Of a stretch of DNA of 64,000 nucleotides, positions 55,578 to 64,000 are shown one piece after another; the stretch's first letter is position 1; each line of letters begins with the position of its first letter. A program made the position numbers and the translations under genes. Source of the stretch: UBA6623 sp965238125. GTDB taxonomy: Bacteria > Acidobacteriota > Terriglobia > Bryobacterales > UBA6623. The stretch spans positions 868,001 through 932,000 of the forward strand of contig OZ250179.1 of NCBI GenBank assembly GCA_965238125.1, given 5' to 3'. The notes under the pieces were generated by a model that made no database searches, was not told where the DNA came from, and was given only the letters and a program-made list of their open reading frames with translations.

Positions 55578-57710
55578 ATGCGAACGTTCTTGGCCGTAAC
55601 GCTGGCCGCGATCACCGCGGCATGCGGTGCAACACAACAGGAGGATTCATTGTTGTGGCTCGAGGAGATTGAGGGCGAGGCTCAACTCGACTGGGTCCGC
55701 GCGGAAAACGCGCGCACGCTGGCGGAGCTTCAGGGCGATTCGCGCTACGGCGAGCTCTATCAAGAGGCGCTCGATATTCTGACCTCCAACGATCGCATCC
55801 CGCTCGGAACCATTCGCGCTGATTACCTTTACAACTTCCGGCAGGACGAAGAACATGTGCGGGGTAGCTGGCGGAGATCGACCCTCGATACTTATCGTGC
55901 CGGCGAGCCGGAGTGGGAAACGCTGCTCGACATCGACACCCTCGCCGAATCAGAAGGCGAAAACTGGATCTTCCAACAGGCCGATTGCCTCGCGCCCGAT
56001 TACGACCGCTGCATCATCAATTTGTCGCGCGGAGGCTCCGACGCCTCCATCGCGCGTGAATTTTCGGTCGTGAACAAGGCCTTCGTCGAGAACGGGTTCG
56101 TCACCCCCGAGGGCAAGAACCGCGAGGCTTGGCTCGACTCCGACACTCTGCTGGTCGCCTCCGACTGGGGCGAGGGGCGGACCGAGTCCGGTTATCCCCG
56201 TGTTGTCAAGACCTGGAAACGCGGCACAGCTTTTGCCGATGCCGAAACGATCTTCGAGGGCGATTCCCTCGACGTCAGCGTGGCGCCGGCCGTCCACCGG
56301 CATGGCGACGACGTTTATCCCATCGTTCTTCGAGACCTCACGTTCTATGAAGGGGAACGCTACTGGCTCAAGACGATCGCCGATTCAGGTCCCGAACTCG
56401 TGCTTTTGCCGCTTCCCGCGCGAGTTCGGGTCATCGGGGCCTTTGCGGGGCGGCTCATCGCCCTCTTGCGAGAGCCTTGGGAAACCGACGGCGGTCGCTT
56501 TCCCGAAGGTTCTCTGGTTGCTCTCCGCCTGGCGGACATGACCGCCGAGGAAATCTTTCGGCCCAACGAGCGTCAGGCGCTCGATGAGGTCTCGATCGGC
56601 AAATCCTCAATTTTCGCCGGGCTGCTCGAAGACGCCGTCGGCGGGGCGATGCGTTTCCGCCGGGGCCCCGAAGGCTGGACGGCGACGGAAATCCCCATGC
56701 CCGCCAACGGCGTCGTTCGCATCGCGGCCGCGAGCAGCTCGCGCGACGATCTCTTCCTGCTCTATGAAAGTTTGAATGCCCCGCAACAGCTCTTCCACGT
56801 CTCCCCCGAAAACAAGCCGTCGAAGGTCATGGAGCTGCCGGCGTTTTTCGATGCCTCGGGCGTCGTCGTCAAGCAACATTTCGCAACCAGTCGCGACGGC
56901 ACTCGCGTGCCCTATTTCCTCATGGGAACTGAAGATGTTCTCGCCCAGGGCAACGCGCCGACGGTGCAATACGGTTATGGCGGTTTTCTGATTCCCATCC
57001 TGCCGACCTACTACCAAGAACCGGCGCGTCCCCAGAACGGAGCGCTCTCCGGCAAACTATGGGTCTCGCGCGGCGGCGTGCTGGTGCTGTCGAACATTCG
57101 CGGCGGGGGCGAATACGGACCCCGCTGGCATGAAGCCGCTCTCAAGGAAAACCGCCAACTCGCTTATGACGACTTCTTCGCGATCGCCGAGGACCTCATC
57201 GCCCGCAGCATCACCAGTCCCGAAAAGCTCGGCGCCATGGGCCGCTCCAACGGCGGGCTGCTGATGGGCGTCGCACTGACTCAGAGGCCCGATCTCTACG
57301 CCGCGATCGATTGCGGCGTGCCGCTCTTCGATATGAAGCGCTACAACAAGCTGCTCGCCGGCGCCAGTTGGATGGGCGAATTCGGTGATCCGGACAAGCC
57401 CGAAGAGTGGGCGTATATTTCGAAATACTCTCCCTATCACAACCTCGAGCCGGATCGCCCTTATCCCAAGGTCTTCTTCTACACTTCGACGAAGGACGAC
57501 CGCGTTCATCCGGGCCACGCCCGCAAAGCCGCCGCTAAGTTGAGGGATCTCGGTTACCCTTTCTACTATTACGAGAACATCGAGGGCGGACACGGCGGCA
57601 CGGCCAACCAAGAACAGCTCGCCATGCGCACCGCGCTCGAGTACGTCTACTTCATGCGGCAACTCATGGGAGATCCGGCGGCAAACCCGCCAACCGATAG
57701 CCGACCGTAG
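55578..57710 (+). CDS. Prolyl-oligopeptidase-family serine peptidase (S9), lipoprotein
   Basis: 710 residues from the ATG at 55578. The leader MRTFLAVTLAAITAACG ends in a lipobox Cys. An N-terminal beta-propeller (LLWLEEIEGEAQLDWVRAEN, then SRGGSDASIAREFSV) precedes the alpha/beta-hydrolase domain. The catalytic Ser is in AMGRSNGGLLMGVALTQRPD, the Asp in TSTKDDRVHPGHARKAA and the His in NIEGGHGG. GGGEYGPRWHEAALKENRQ is also conserved. The layout is that of prolyl oligopeptidases, which cut after Pro in short peptides. It is probably periplasmic. There is no operon partner. Confidence 0.92.
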   Translation: MRTFLAVTLAAITAACGATQQEDSLLWLEEIEGEAQLDWVRAENARTLAELQGDSRYGELYQEALDILTSNDRIPLGTIRADYLYNFRQDEEHVRGSWRRSTLDTYRAGEPEWETLLDIDTLAESEGENWIFQQADCLAPDYDRCIINLSRGGSDASIAREFSVVNKAFVENGFVTPEGKNREAWLDSDTLLVASDWGEGRTESGYPRVVKTWKRGTAFADAETIFEGDSLDVSVAPAVHRHGDDVYPIVLRDLTFYEGERYWLKTIADSGPELVLLPLPARVRVIGAFAGRLIALLREPWETDGGRFPEGSLVALRLADMTAEEIFRPNERQALDEVSIGKSSIFAGLLEDAVGGAMRFRRGPEGWTATEIPMPANGVVRIAAASSSRDDLFLLYESLNAPQQLFHVSPENKPSKVMELPAFFDASGVVVKQHFATSRDGTRVPYFLMGTEDVLAQGNAPTVQYGYGGFLIPILPTYYQEPARPQNGALSGKLWVSRGGVLVLSNIRGGGEYGPRWHEAALKENRQLAYDDFFAIAEDLIARSITSPEKLGAMGRSNGGLLMGVALTQRPDLYAAIDCGVPLFDMKRYNKLLAGASWMGEFGDPDKPEEWAYISKYSPYHNLEPDRPYPKVFFYTSTKDDRVHPGHARKAAAKLRDLGYPFYYYENIEGGHGGTANQEQLAMRTALEYVYFMRQLMGDPAANPPTDSRP

Positions 57711-57731
57711 AAACCGCCCTCCGCCGCCTGC

Positions 57732-57870
57732 GATTTTCTCTTGGTTCGGCCATGGCTAAAGCCGTAGGGAAAAGACCGTTGAAACGGCCTCGTACCGGAC
57801 GACGAGCCCTTTCAACCGGCCCTCGAAGGACCGGCCTGTTTGCAATCCAAGCCCGGTGAACCGGGCTAAC
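57732..57870. repeat. Intergenic hairpin repeat R1, copy c
   Basis: Starts TTGGTTCGGCCATGGCTAAA, with GACCGTTGAAACGGCCTCGT, GACGACGAGCCCTTTC and CAAGCCCGGTGAACCGGGCT. It is nearly word for word the copy at 3937-4090. Beyond it, 57880-58035 holds only the upstream region of the next gene. Confidence 0.8.
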
Positions 57871-58035
57871 ACCTCGCGCATTTCTTCACAATTGTTCACA
57901 TTTGTTTGCAACATTTGAACGATGCGGGAACGTACGATGGTCTGAGGTTCAACGGCTGAGGCGTACGATTTGGGCGGTGAACCCTTGGGTCGACGCGCCG
58001 GCTTTGCTAACGACGCCGGGTTTAGGAGCAGCACG

Positions 58036-58888
58036 ATGACAGACATGTTTCGGTTACCCGAGTTCGTATACGACCGCCCGGACGCGGGTCGGGGTTCCAG
58101 AAGTCTCGGGCTCTATCGCGTGTTGCAACACAAGAGCGTGGGCCGGCGGGTTCCGCAAGGGATCTATTTCCAGGGGTACGACGTGCCGTTGGACCTCAAA
58201 CCCCGATCCGCCCCCGATGCCGACTCAAGAGGCTTCCCACCTGCTGAGTCTCTCTCGGATGGCGGCCGCGGTTTCCGCCGCGGGAGGAAACTCGCGGGCC
58301 GCCCGGCGCCCGAACGGCATGCAAACCTTGGCCGCGTTGGTGGACGGACGGCTCGTGGCCACCGCTTCGGTTCTCCACGGAGGGGCCCGTCAGGCGACGG
58401 TGTCGGATTTCATTCTGCGCCGCATTGTGGGTGAAGTCGGCTGCGTGCTGGATGATGCGGCTCGGGCGCGGGGAGTGCGGCTCTTGCTGACAGTCAACAG
58501 CGATCTTCCCGCGCGCTTGCAGGGGTGCTCGACCGTCATCCGCCAAGTCCTGTTCGAAATGGGGAGCTTGGTGATCCGATACGCTCGCTCGGGCTCGGGC
58601 GTCACAATCCGTCTCGGCGAAGAGCCGTCGCCGCCAGACCAAATCAGGCTCCGGTTCACCGTGAAGCCGGCGGACGGACCCGCTTCCGGGCATCCCGACC
58701 ACCCGCCGGGCTGGGTCGATGAGGCGGGCGAGAAGCTGGATACTTGCCGGCAATTACTGGGTCCGGTGCATGGAGAATTCGGCGCCCGGGAACAATTCGA
58801 CGAGGGGCCGCTGTTTTGGTTCACGATTCCCTGCCGGGAGGCTCGGAAAGACAACCCGGAAGCCGCCCGGGACAACGCCGCCGCGTAA
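58036..58888 (+). pseudogene. Degenerate histidine-kinase-like ATPase protein, frameshifted
   Basis: GGAG lies 8 bases before the ATG at 58036. The first 55 residues (LPEFVYDRPDAGRGSRSLGL) are followed by a one-base shift near 58200, then an open frame to 58888. The second part resembles an HK core: DFILRRIVGEVGCVLDDAAR, VRLLLTVNSDLPARLQGCST and VIRQVLFEMGSLVIRYARSG. The end, LDTCRQLLGPVHGEFGAREQ with PLFWFTIPC, echoes the G2 box. The N-box Asn, the D-x-G-x-G box and a phospho-His box are not visible, so catalysis is unlikely. A response-regulator remnant lies 1.9 kb downstream beyond IS630 copy C. Confidence 0.6.
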
Positions 58889-58985
58889 AGAAAGCGGGAG
58901 CTGCGTTGGGGGACATAAGAAATGATGAGGCCGCGCTTCGAGTGGCGGCGCGGTCGCAACAGAAGTTTTACAGGAGAGAACAATC

Positions 58986-59441
58986 ATGGCAACGATTCGC
59001 GTTTTGCTGACGGGGCCGCCAGCCGGCCGTCGATCAGATACTGTTTTCTTAGCGCAACTCTTTCCTATTGAGGAAAGACACATGATTCCGGGCCTAGTAA
59101 TCGCTCGAATCGAAGAGTTGCCTCACCTTACGAATCGCCCAACACCATGGCAGTATACACAGGCGGGGCTTCAAGAGCAAGATTTTGGTTGTGCTGTCTT
59201 CGTGCTGAAGGTTGCGACGCCTTTCTCGGTCGGTGCCGGAGTTCGCTGCGGAAACGGCTTCTGGTTCATGTCGACGAAAACGGAAACCTCATCATACGAT
59301 TTCGCCCCGCACCGAACTTTGCTCTTCGCTCGAGGCAGCTTCTTCCCTCCGTTGGCCGTTTCCATTGCGATTCACCCATCGAAGCGCGTCGCCTCGTTCT
59401 CCGCGCGAAGGACAAGATCAGCGGCGTCGAGCCGGCCTTAG
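58986..59441 (+). CDS. Hypothetical protein with good ribosome site
   Basis: AGGAG lies about 9 bases before the ATG. The 151-residue frame begins MATIRVLLTGPPAGRRSDTV, which resembles the first strand of a receiver domain but soon loses similarity. The rest is Ser/Arg-rich with no recognised motif. It may be a frameshifted gene whose true end was removed when IS630 copy C landed 45 bases downstream. Confidence 0.3.
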   Translation: MATIRVLLTGPPAGRRSDTVFLAQLFPIEERHMIPGLVIARIEELPHLTNRPTPWQYTQAGLQEQDFGCAVFVLKVATPFSVGAGVRCGNGFWFMSTKTETSSYDFAPHRTLLFARGSFFPPLAVSIAIHPSKRVASFSARRTRSAASSRP

Positions 59442-59485
59442 GACCAAGCAGTACCTCGGTCCAAGAAAGACCCTAGCCCAAACTA

Positions 59486-60579
59486 TTGAGTCTCGCATAA
59501 TACCCTGTCAGTCGAGAGCAAGAGAAGACTGTTTCCAAAAGGCGGTGATCAAACGGGGTTTGCGGCGCATGCGCCGCAGCGCCTTGCGGGCTCGCTCGTC
59601 CAACTCCCAATAGTCCTTCGGACACACATTGGGCAACTCGTGCTGCTTCCAGTACGCCCAGATGTATTCCACCGGATTCAACTCCGGCGCATAAGCCGGC
59701 AAATACGCGGTCACGATGTGACCTTCCGACAGTTCGATGAACTCTTGCACCATCCGGCTGCGGTGCGCCGGCAGGCGGTCCCAGACGATCAACAACGGGC
59801 CGTCAATGTGACGGACCAAAGCCTTCAGGAAGTCGATGACTTCGAGTTGGCCGATCGCGCCGGGATAGAGCCGGAAGTAGAAGTTGCGCAACGTCAGCCC
59901 GGCCGAAACGGAAAGCTTTTTCCAGTTGAAGTTGAACTCCAGCAGCGGCGTCTGCCCGCGCGGCGCCCAGGTGCGGCAGCGATGCGACTTCTGGCTCAAT
60001 CCGCTTTCGTCGATGAAGACGATCGTGCGACCTTGTGTTTGGGCTTTTTTTTAATGGCGGGCCACTGGTTGCGCTTCCACTCGCGGATGTCCTGCTTGTT
60101 GCGCTCGCGCGCTTGGCCGACGGGCCGTTGCGGGCTCCAGTCGAGCGCCCGCAGGATTTTCCACACATGGCCTTCGTGATAGCGCACGCCGAACTCGTCT
60201 TGGATCAGACGCACCACGCGCGGACAGGTCCACAACGGCGTTGGGAAGCCGTGCGCCTCGGGGCCTTCGAGCAGCAGGGTCTCGAGGCGTTCGAGTTGCG
60301 TGGCGTCCAACAGCGGCTTGCGGCCGGCACGGCCGGTGGCGCGGAGCCCGGCCTCGCCTTGCGCGCGGTAGCGTCGCCGCCACTCACTGACGGTTTGTCG
60401 GGCGACTTTGAGCCGCCGGGCGGTTTCGGACTGATTGAGTCCTTGATCGAGCCGGCGCATCGCCTCGAAGCGGCGTTTCTCCAGCGCTTCGAAATCGCGG
60501 CGCTTTCCTTTTGGTGTTCCCATACATAGAACTACGTACGGCATCCTCAAAAGGTGTCATGTTATTTTGCGAGACTCAA
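59486..60579 (-). mobile_element. IS630-family insertion sequence, copy C (variant)
   Basis: 1,094 bp with ends TTGAGTCTCGCATAATA and, from the right, TTGAGTCTCGCAAAATA, flanked by TA at 59484-59485 and 60580-60581. It is related to copies A and B but diverged, and has the opposite orientation. Confidence 0.92.
59508..60523 (-). CDS. IS630 transposase, made by -1 frameshift (variant)
   Basis: The DNA-binding frame starts at 60523 (MGTPKGKRRDFEALEKRRFE) and ends at 59996, just after the A8 run near 60047. The -1 frame supplies the DDE domain (FIDESG, RLPAHRSRMVQEFIEL, AYAPELNPVEYIWAYWKQHE). It keeps the same slippery sequence as copies A and B although surrounding codons differ, which supports a functional frameshift. 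Confidence 0.88.
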
Positions 60580-60779
60580 TAAGGAGTTTTCCCGAGAAAG
60601 AAAACTACTAAGGTTTCCCTGAAACTGCGTTTATCGTGCCTTGACCTCGGCCGGCGTCGCGGAGGATAATGCCATCTGATCATCACGCCTGATCCGTCCC
60701 CCATTCAGTGCCAATCCCGACTTCCAGCCCGCCGACCCGAGACGAGAGAGTACGGTAACGTACGGGCGACAAACCCTCG

Positions 60780-61458
60780 TCCGGCAAGATTCGACTGGCG
60801 ATTGTTGATGACCATCCACCTTTTCGGGACGCCCTGCGAACGGTTCTGTCGACGGATCCGACTATCCAGACCGTGGCCGAGCTTGGAACCGGCCGCAACG
60901 TCCTTAGAATGCTTCGTGAGGTAAAGCCCGACATTCTACTGCTGGATCTGATGATGCCCGACGTCGACGGCGTTTCCACACTCAAGCAGATTCAAGAATC
61001 ATCCTGCGACGTGAAGACGATCGTGCTGACCGAGGCCGAAGACCAAGGCATGAAGATTCTGGCAATGAAACTGGGCGCTTTCGGATACGTGGTGAAAACG
61101 AGCGAACCTCCACTCTTGCTGGAGGCGATTCGCAAGGTGAACGACGGCGAAATCCGCCCTGGATAGTCATGGACTGGCCGCCGTCATGCAGGCCGTCGTG
61201 GAGAGCAGGGACGCAACCGAAGTGTTAAGCGTGCGCCAGAGAGTGATTGTTTGGCTGCTTTGTCAGGGTCTCAGCAACCGCGAGATCGCCAATCGGTTGT
61301 TCATTTGCGAACAGACCGTCAAGAGTTATCTTCACCACATCTTCAAGAAGGTCGGTGTGTCGAACCGGCTGCAATTGGTTCGGTACGCGATGCGATCCAA
61401 TATTCGACTCAGCCCCGAGGCCGGCTCTCCGGTATTGGGCAGAGTTGCTCCTCAATGA
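60780..61458 (+). pseudogene. NarL/FixJ-type response regulator, frameshifted
   Basis: The receiver half reads IRLAIVDDHPPFRDALRTVL, DILLLDLMMPDVDGVSTLKQ (phosphorylated Asp) and IVLTEAEDQGMKILAMKLGA, and ends in a stop at 61164-61166. One base too many in a CCC run near 61157 separates it from the LuxR-type helix-turn-helix half: LSVRQRVIVWLLCQGLSNRE and IANRLFICEQTVKSYLHHIF. No ATG, GTG or TTG start is present ahead of the receiver domain. It could be the partner of the degenerate kinase at 58.0-58.9 kb. The stretch 60582-60779 holds no other gene. Confidence 0.8.
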
Positions 61459-61549
61459 TGGCTTCCGCTTCGACAACGAGGCAGTGCTCGATTCTGCTCC
61501 CGCCCTGAAGTGAGAATCGCCGGCAAACGGTTGTAATGCGTGACTGACC

Positions 61550-63193
61550 TTACTGCACACCGGCGAAGCGGATACCGGCCAGCTCGGCCGTTTCGCGCTT
61601 CCACGAGCACAAGTCGTCGGCTGTGAAGCGCTGAAAATGGTCATGGCCGCAGGCGCGGGCGAGGATCCGCATCAGGTCGACTGTCGAGGTCAAATATCTC
61701 TCGAGACGCTTCGACGATTCCTCCACGATCAACCTCGCCCGTAGATCCTTGCGCTGGGTGGCGATGCCGACCGGACAATTGTTTGTGTGGCAGGCCCGCA
61801 TGCCCAAGCATCCGATCGCTTGCAGCGCGCTGTTGGCGAGTGCGATACCGTCGGCCCCGAGCGCCATCGCTTTGACGAAGTCCGACTCGGTGCGCAGGCC
61901 TCCGGTGATGATCAGCGTCGCTCTGCTCTCCCGCGCGTCGAGATGCCGCCGTGCCAGCGCCAGCGCCGCGATCGTCGGCACGGAAATATTGTTCTTGAAC
62001 AGGTTCGGCGCCGCCCCGGTGCCGCCGCCTCGCCCGTCAAGAATGATGTAGTCCGCGCTCGCCTCCAGAGCGAAGTCGATGTCGGCTTCGATGTGCTGCG
62101 CCGACAACTTGAAGCCGATGGGAATACCGCCCGACGCCTCGCGCACTTCGTCGGCGATTCGCCGAAAATTTTCCGGCGTATTCAAGTCGGCGAACGTCGA
62201 AGGACTGATGGCGGCCCTACCCTCGGGCAGTCCACGCACTTCCGCGATCTTGCCGACGACTTTCTTCCCGGGCAGGTGCCCCCCGGTGCCGGTCTTAGCG
62301 CCCTGGCCGCCCTTGAAGTGGAACGCCTGACACCGCGCGGCCCTTTCGAGACTCCAACCGAACTTCGCCGACGCCAGTTCGTAGAAGTAGCGCGAGTTGG
62401 CCGCCTGTTCTTCGGGAAGCATGCCGCCTTCACCCGAGCAAATGCCGGTCCCCGCCAACTCCGCCCCTGTCGCCAAAGCCACCTTGGCTTCCTCGCTCAA
62501 AGCGCCGAAACTCATATCGCTGACAAAGAGAGGAATCTCCAAGCGCAAAGGTTTTTCGGCGTCCGGTCCGATCACCAACTCGGTGCCGACCGGGGTGCCG
62601 TCGAGCAGCGGCTTGCGGGCGAACTGTCCGGTGAGGATCTGGATATCGTCCCAGCGCGGCAACTCGGTCAGCGCAACGCCCATCGCGGAAACGTGACCGT
62701 GTTCGCCGATGCGGCTCAGGCCGTTCCGCGCCAGCTCTTGAATGTGCTTGTTGTAAGGTTCTTCGGGGCCGCCGTGGATGTCCGCGTAAAGGCCCTGGTA
62801 GTCGTCGCGGCGATAGGCCTGAGGGTTCGCGCGCTCCCATTCACGAACTTCGTTTTCGTCGACAAAGATCGCGTCCCGCTCCTCGTCCACCCAGGCACGG
62901 AATTTCTTGAGTGCTTCGTCATTGTTGTACTCGCTGATGCCCGTATCAACACGGTAGTCCCAGCCATGGACGCCGCAGATGAGGTTGTCGCCGTCGATCG
63001 ACCCGTCGGCCAGCAGCGCGCCCCGATGCAGGCAGCGCCCGTAAAGGGCGGAAACTTGGTCGCCGTAGCGAACCAAGACCAAATCGACGTTCGCGACCAG
63101 CGCATAAGCGGGCTTGCGGTCCTCGAGTTGGCTCCAGGCGGCAACCTTCACTGCTTTTGACTCCGTGTTGGGGGCGGGTAGCGTCACTGACAT
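61550..63193 (-). CDS. Rieske / glutamate-synthase-like FMN oxidoreductase fusion
   Basis: 547 residues. Residues about 15-105 form a Rieske [2Fe-2S] domain with C54-L-H56 and C73-G-V-H76 (CLHRGALLADGS and CGVHGWDYRVDTG). From about residue 160 comes a GltB-type TIM barrel: IPLFVSDMSFGALSEEAKVA, GTGICSGEGGMLPEE, FKGGQGAKTGTGGHLPG, ILDGRGGGTGAAPNLFKNN and LIITGGLRTESDFVKAMALG. The 3Fe-4S Cys cluster is in GCLGMRACHTNNCPVGIATQ. There is no amidotransferase domain, so it is not a normal glutamate synthase. It probably uses electrons from the Rieske centre to act on an unknown substrate. It lies 32 bases downstream of the TPP enzyme. Confidence 0.88.
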   Translation of the reverse strand: MSVTLPAPNTESKAVKVAAWSQLEDRKPAYALVANVDLVLVRYGDQVSALYGRCLHRGALLADGSIDGDNLICGVHGWDYRVDTGISEYNNDEALKKFRAWVDEERDAIFVDENEVREWERANPQAYRRDDYQGLYADIHGGPEEPYNKHIQELARNGLSRIGEHGHVSAMGVALTELPRWDDIQILTGQFARKPLLDGTPVGTELVIGPDAEKPLRLEIPLFVSDMSFGALSEEAKVALATGAELAGTGICSGEGGMLPEEQAANSRYFYELASAKFGWSLERAARCQAFHFKGGQGAKTGTGGHLPGKKVVGKIAEVRGLPEGRAAISPSTFADLNTPENFRRIADEVREASGGIPIGFKLSAQHIEADIDFALEASADYIILDGRGGGTGAAPNLFKNNISVPTIAALALARRHLDARESRATLIITGGLRTESDFVKAMALGADGIALANSALQAIGCLGMRACHTNNCPVGIATQRKDLRARLIVEESSKRLERYLTSTVDLMRILARACGHDHFQRFTADDLCSWKRETAELAGIRFAGVQ

Positions 63194-63225
63194 CGCTTCT
63201 CTCCTTCTTCTTCCGGGGATGCCGA

Positions 63226-64000
63226 TCAGATCAGATCGGCGTCGGTCGTAATCTCGACCAAGCTCGGCCCTTCGTGCGCCAACGCCCCGGTGACGGCGTC
63301 GTCCAACTCTTCGGGCCTCTCAACACGGAAGCCGGCCGCACCGCACAGTTCAGCGTACGCGGCGAAGTTAGGGTTGTGCAGCGACGTTTGCCACACGTCC
63401 CACGAGCCGGCGCGCTGTTCCTTCGAAATCTTCCCGAGTTCGCAATTGTTCAACAGGATGTGAGTGATGTTCATGCCGTATTTGACGGCCGTGAGCAATT
63501 CGCCCATATACTGGCCGAAACCGCCGTCGCCGGAAATCGACACCACCGGCCGGCCCGCGAAATCTCCGTCTGACTCCTGTGTGGCGGCCCATGCGCCCAT
63601 GGCCGCGGGTAAGGCGAAACCGATCGAGCCGAGATAGCCAGACATCAAGATCGCCTGCCGGCTGCATTCGAAATACCGGCCGAACGAATACGTGTTGTTG
63701 CCGACATCAACCGGTATGATCGCATCGTCGGGAAGCAAGCGGGTCAAGGCCGCGAAGACGGCGCTTGAGCCCAGTCCCTTCCCGCGGTCGTCCGCTTCAC
63801 GGCGGGCCTTTTCCACCCGCCACAGTCGCCACCGTTCGGCGACGTCGGGACGCTGATCCACCGAACTCGTCCCTTCGGAAAGCCTGTCCATGAGCAGCCG
63901 CGCCGTTACGCCGATCTCTCCCCACACCGGAACGTCGACGGCGTGGAACTTACCCAGCGTCATGGCGTCGAAGTCGATCTGTATTGTCGGCTTCTTCGGT
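63226..64000 (-). CDS. Thiamine-pyrophosphate enzyme, C-terminal part (cut by window edge)
   Basis: The visible 257 codons run from PTIQIDFDAMTLGKFHAVDV (end of the central domain) to the stop at 63226. The TPP/Mg motif is SISGDGGFGQYMGELLTAVK ending in ILLNN, matching the GDG-x(25-30)-NN rule. NNTYSFGRYFECSRQAILMS and GYLGSIGFALPAAMGAW are typical of the acetolactate synthase / pyruvate oxidase group. The substrate is not predictable. With the Rieske/GltB-like gene immediately downstream, it probably forms an operon and a shared pathway. Confidence 0.9.
   Translation of the reverse strand, partial: PKKPTIQIDFDAMTLGKFHAVDVPVWGEIGVTARLLMDRLSEGTSSVDQRPDVAERWRLWRVEKARREADDRGKGLGSSAVFAALTRLLPDDAIIPVDVGNNTYSFGRYFECSRQAILMSGYLGSIGFALPAAMGAWAATQESDGDFAGRPVVSISGDGGFGQYMGELLTAVKYGMNITHILLNNCELGKISKEQRAGSWDVWQTSLHNPNFAAYAELCGAAGFRVERPEELDDAVTGALAHEGPSLVEITTDADLI

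Noticed and set aside
57057..57662. 201-codon minus frame
   Set aside because: Antisense to the prolyl-oligopeptidase catalytic domain.
61787..63160. 457-codon plus-strand frame
   Set aside because: Antisense to the Rieske/GltB-like gene, which has all cofactor motifs.

Overview
This is a GC-rich, Gram-negative chromosomal segment that most resembles an acidobacterium. The evidence is a TonB-dependent receptor with an N-terminal carboxypeptidase-regulatory-like domain, Cys-type sulfatases, a 7-heme TPR cytochrome, a small GRPP-motif protein, lpxD and a type IV prepilin peptidase. Hairpin-rich intergenic repeat families also fit that assignment. No rRNA, tRNA or CRISPR array was seen. The phylum call is inference from gene content.

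Layout. 1-3.9 kb: a cut-off small gene, a metallo-beta-lactamase-fold hydrolase whose 3' end was hit by an IS1380 element (with a visible 5-bp target duplication), and a HicB/HicA-like pair. 4.2-7.9 kb: a tight + strand run of two glycosyltransferases, prepilin peptidase and lpxD; the second glycosyltransferase carries an in-frame copy of an intergenic repeat. 8.6-14.7 kb: pseudouridine synthase, CoA-binding protein, Tat-exported amidohydrolase, RRM protein, sulfatase, and an AIM24 protein with a zinc ribbon. 14.7-19.8 kb: a membrane-anchored STAND (NB-ARC + TPR) ATPase preceded by a small two-helix membrane protein that an IS630 copy has split, then a decayed second copy of the STAND gene. 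This is the most system-like unknown in the window. 20.3-25.1 kb: a sodium/solute symporter, a secreted repeat-helix protein and a GMC oxidoreductase. 25.2-30.2 kb: repeats, a solitary HigA antitoxin, a GGDEF-EAL protein split by a second IS630 copy, and a PilZ protein.

30.4-34.4 kb: a second, nearly identical IS1380 that truncates an NlpC/P60 lipoprotein, then a frameshifted outer-membrane barrel. 34.5-39.1 kb: an ebo-type metabolite-traffic cluster (EboF-, EboC-, EboE- and EboB-like genes plus a small protein) without visible eboA or eboD. 39.4-44.5 kb: a Tn3-family transposon with 38-bp inverted repeats; its tnpA is broken by a decayed IS256 and a nonsense codon, and it abuts a truncated sirtuin gene. 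45.0-52.6 kb: a second sulfatase, a 580-bp Tn3 relic, a large frameshifted TonB receptor and the multiheme cytochrome. 52.8-55.3 kb: ISNCY and IS1380 remnants fused to each other. 55.6-57.7 kb: a prolyl-oligopeptidase. 58.0-61.5 kb: fragments of a two-component system around a third IS630. 61.5-64 kb: a Rieske/glutamate-synthase-like fusion enzyme beside a TPP enzyme that runs off the window.

The recurring theme is genome erosion by insertion sequences. Three IS1380, three IS630, one Tn3 plus a relic, one IS256 and one ISNCY lie in 64 kb, and at least five host genes are interrupted or truncated. Several host reading frames can be restored exactly by removing an element and one copy of its target duplication. 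Other breaks are single-base frameshifts, some at short homopolymers, which could be real decay or assembly errors.
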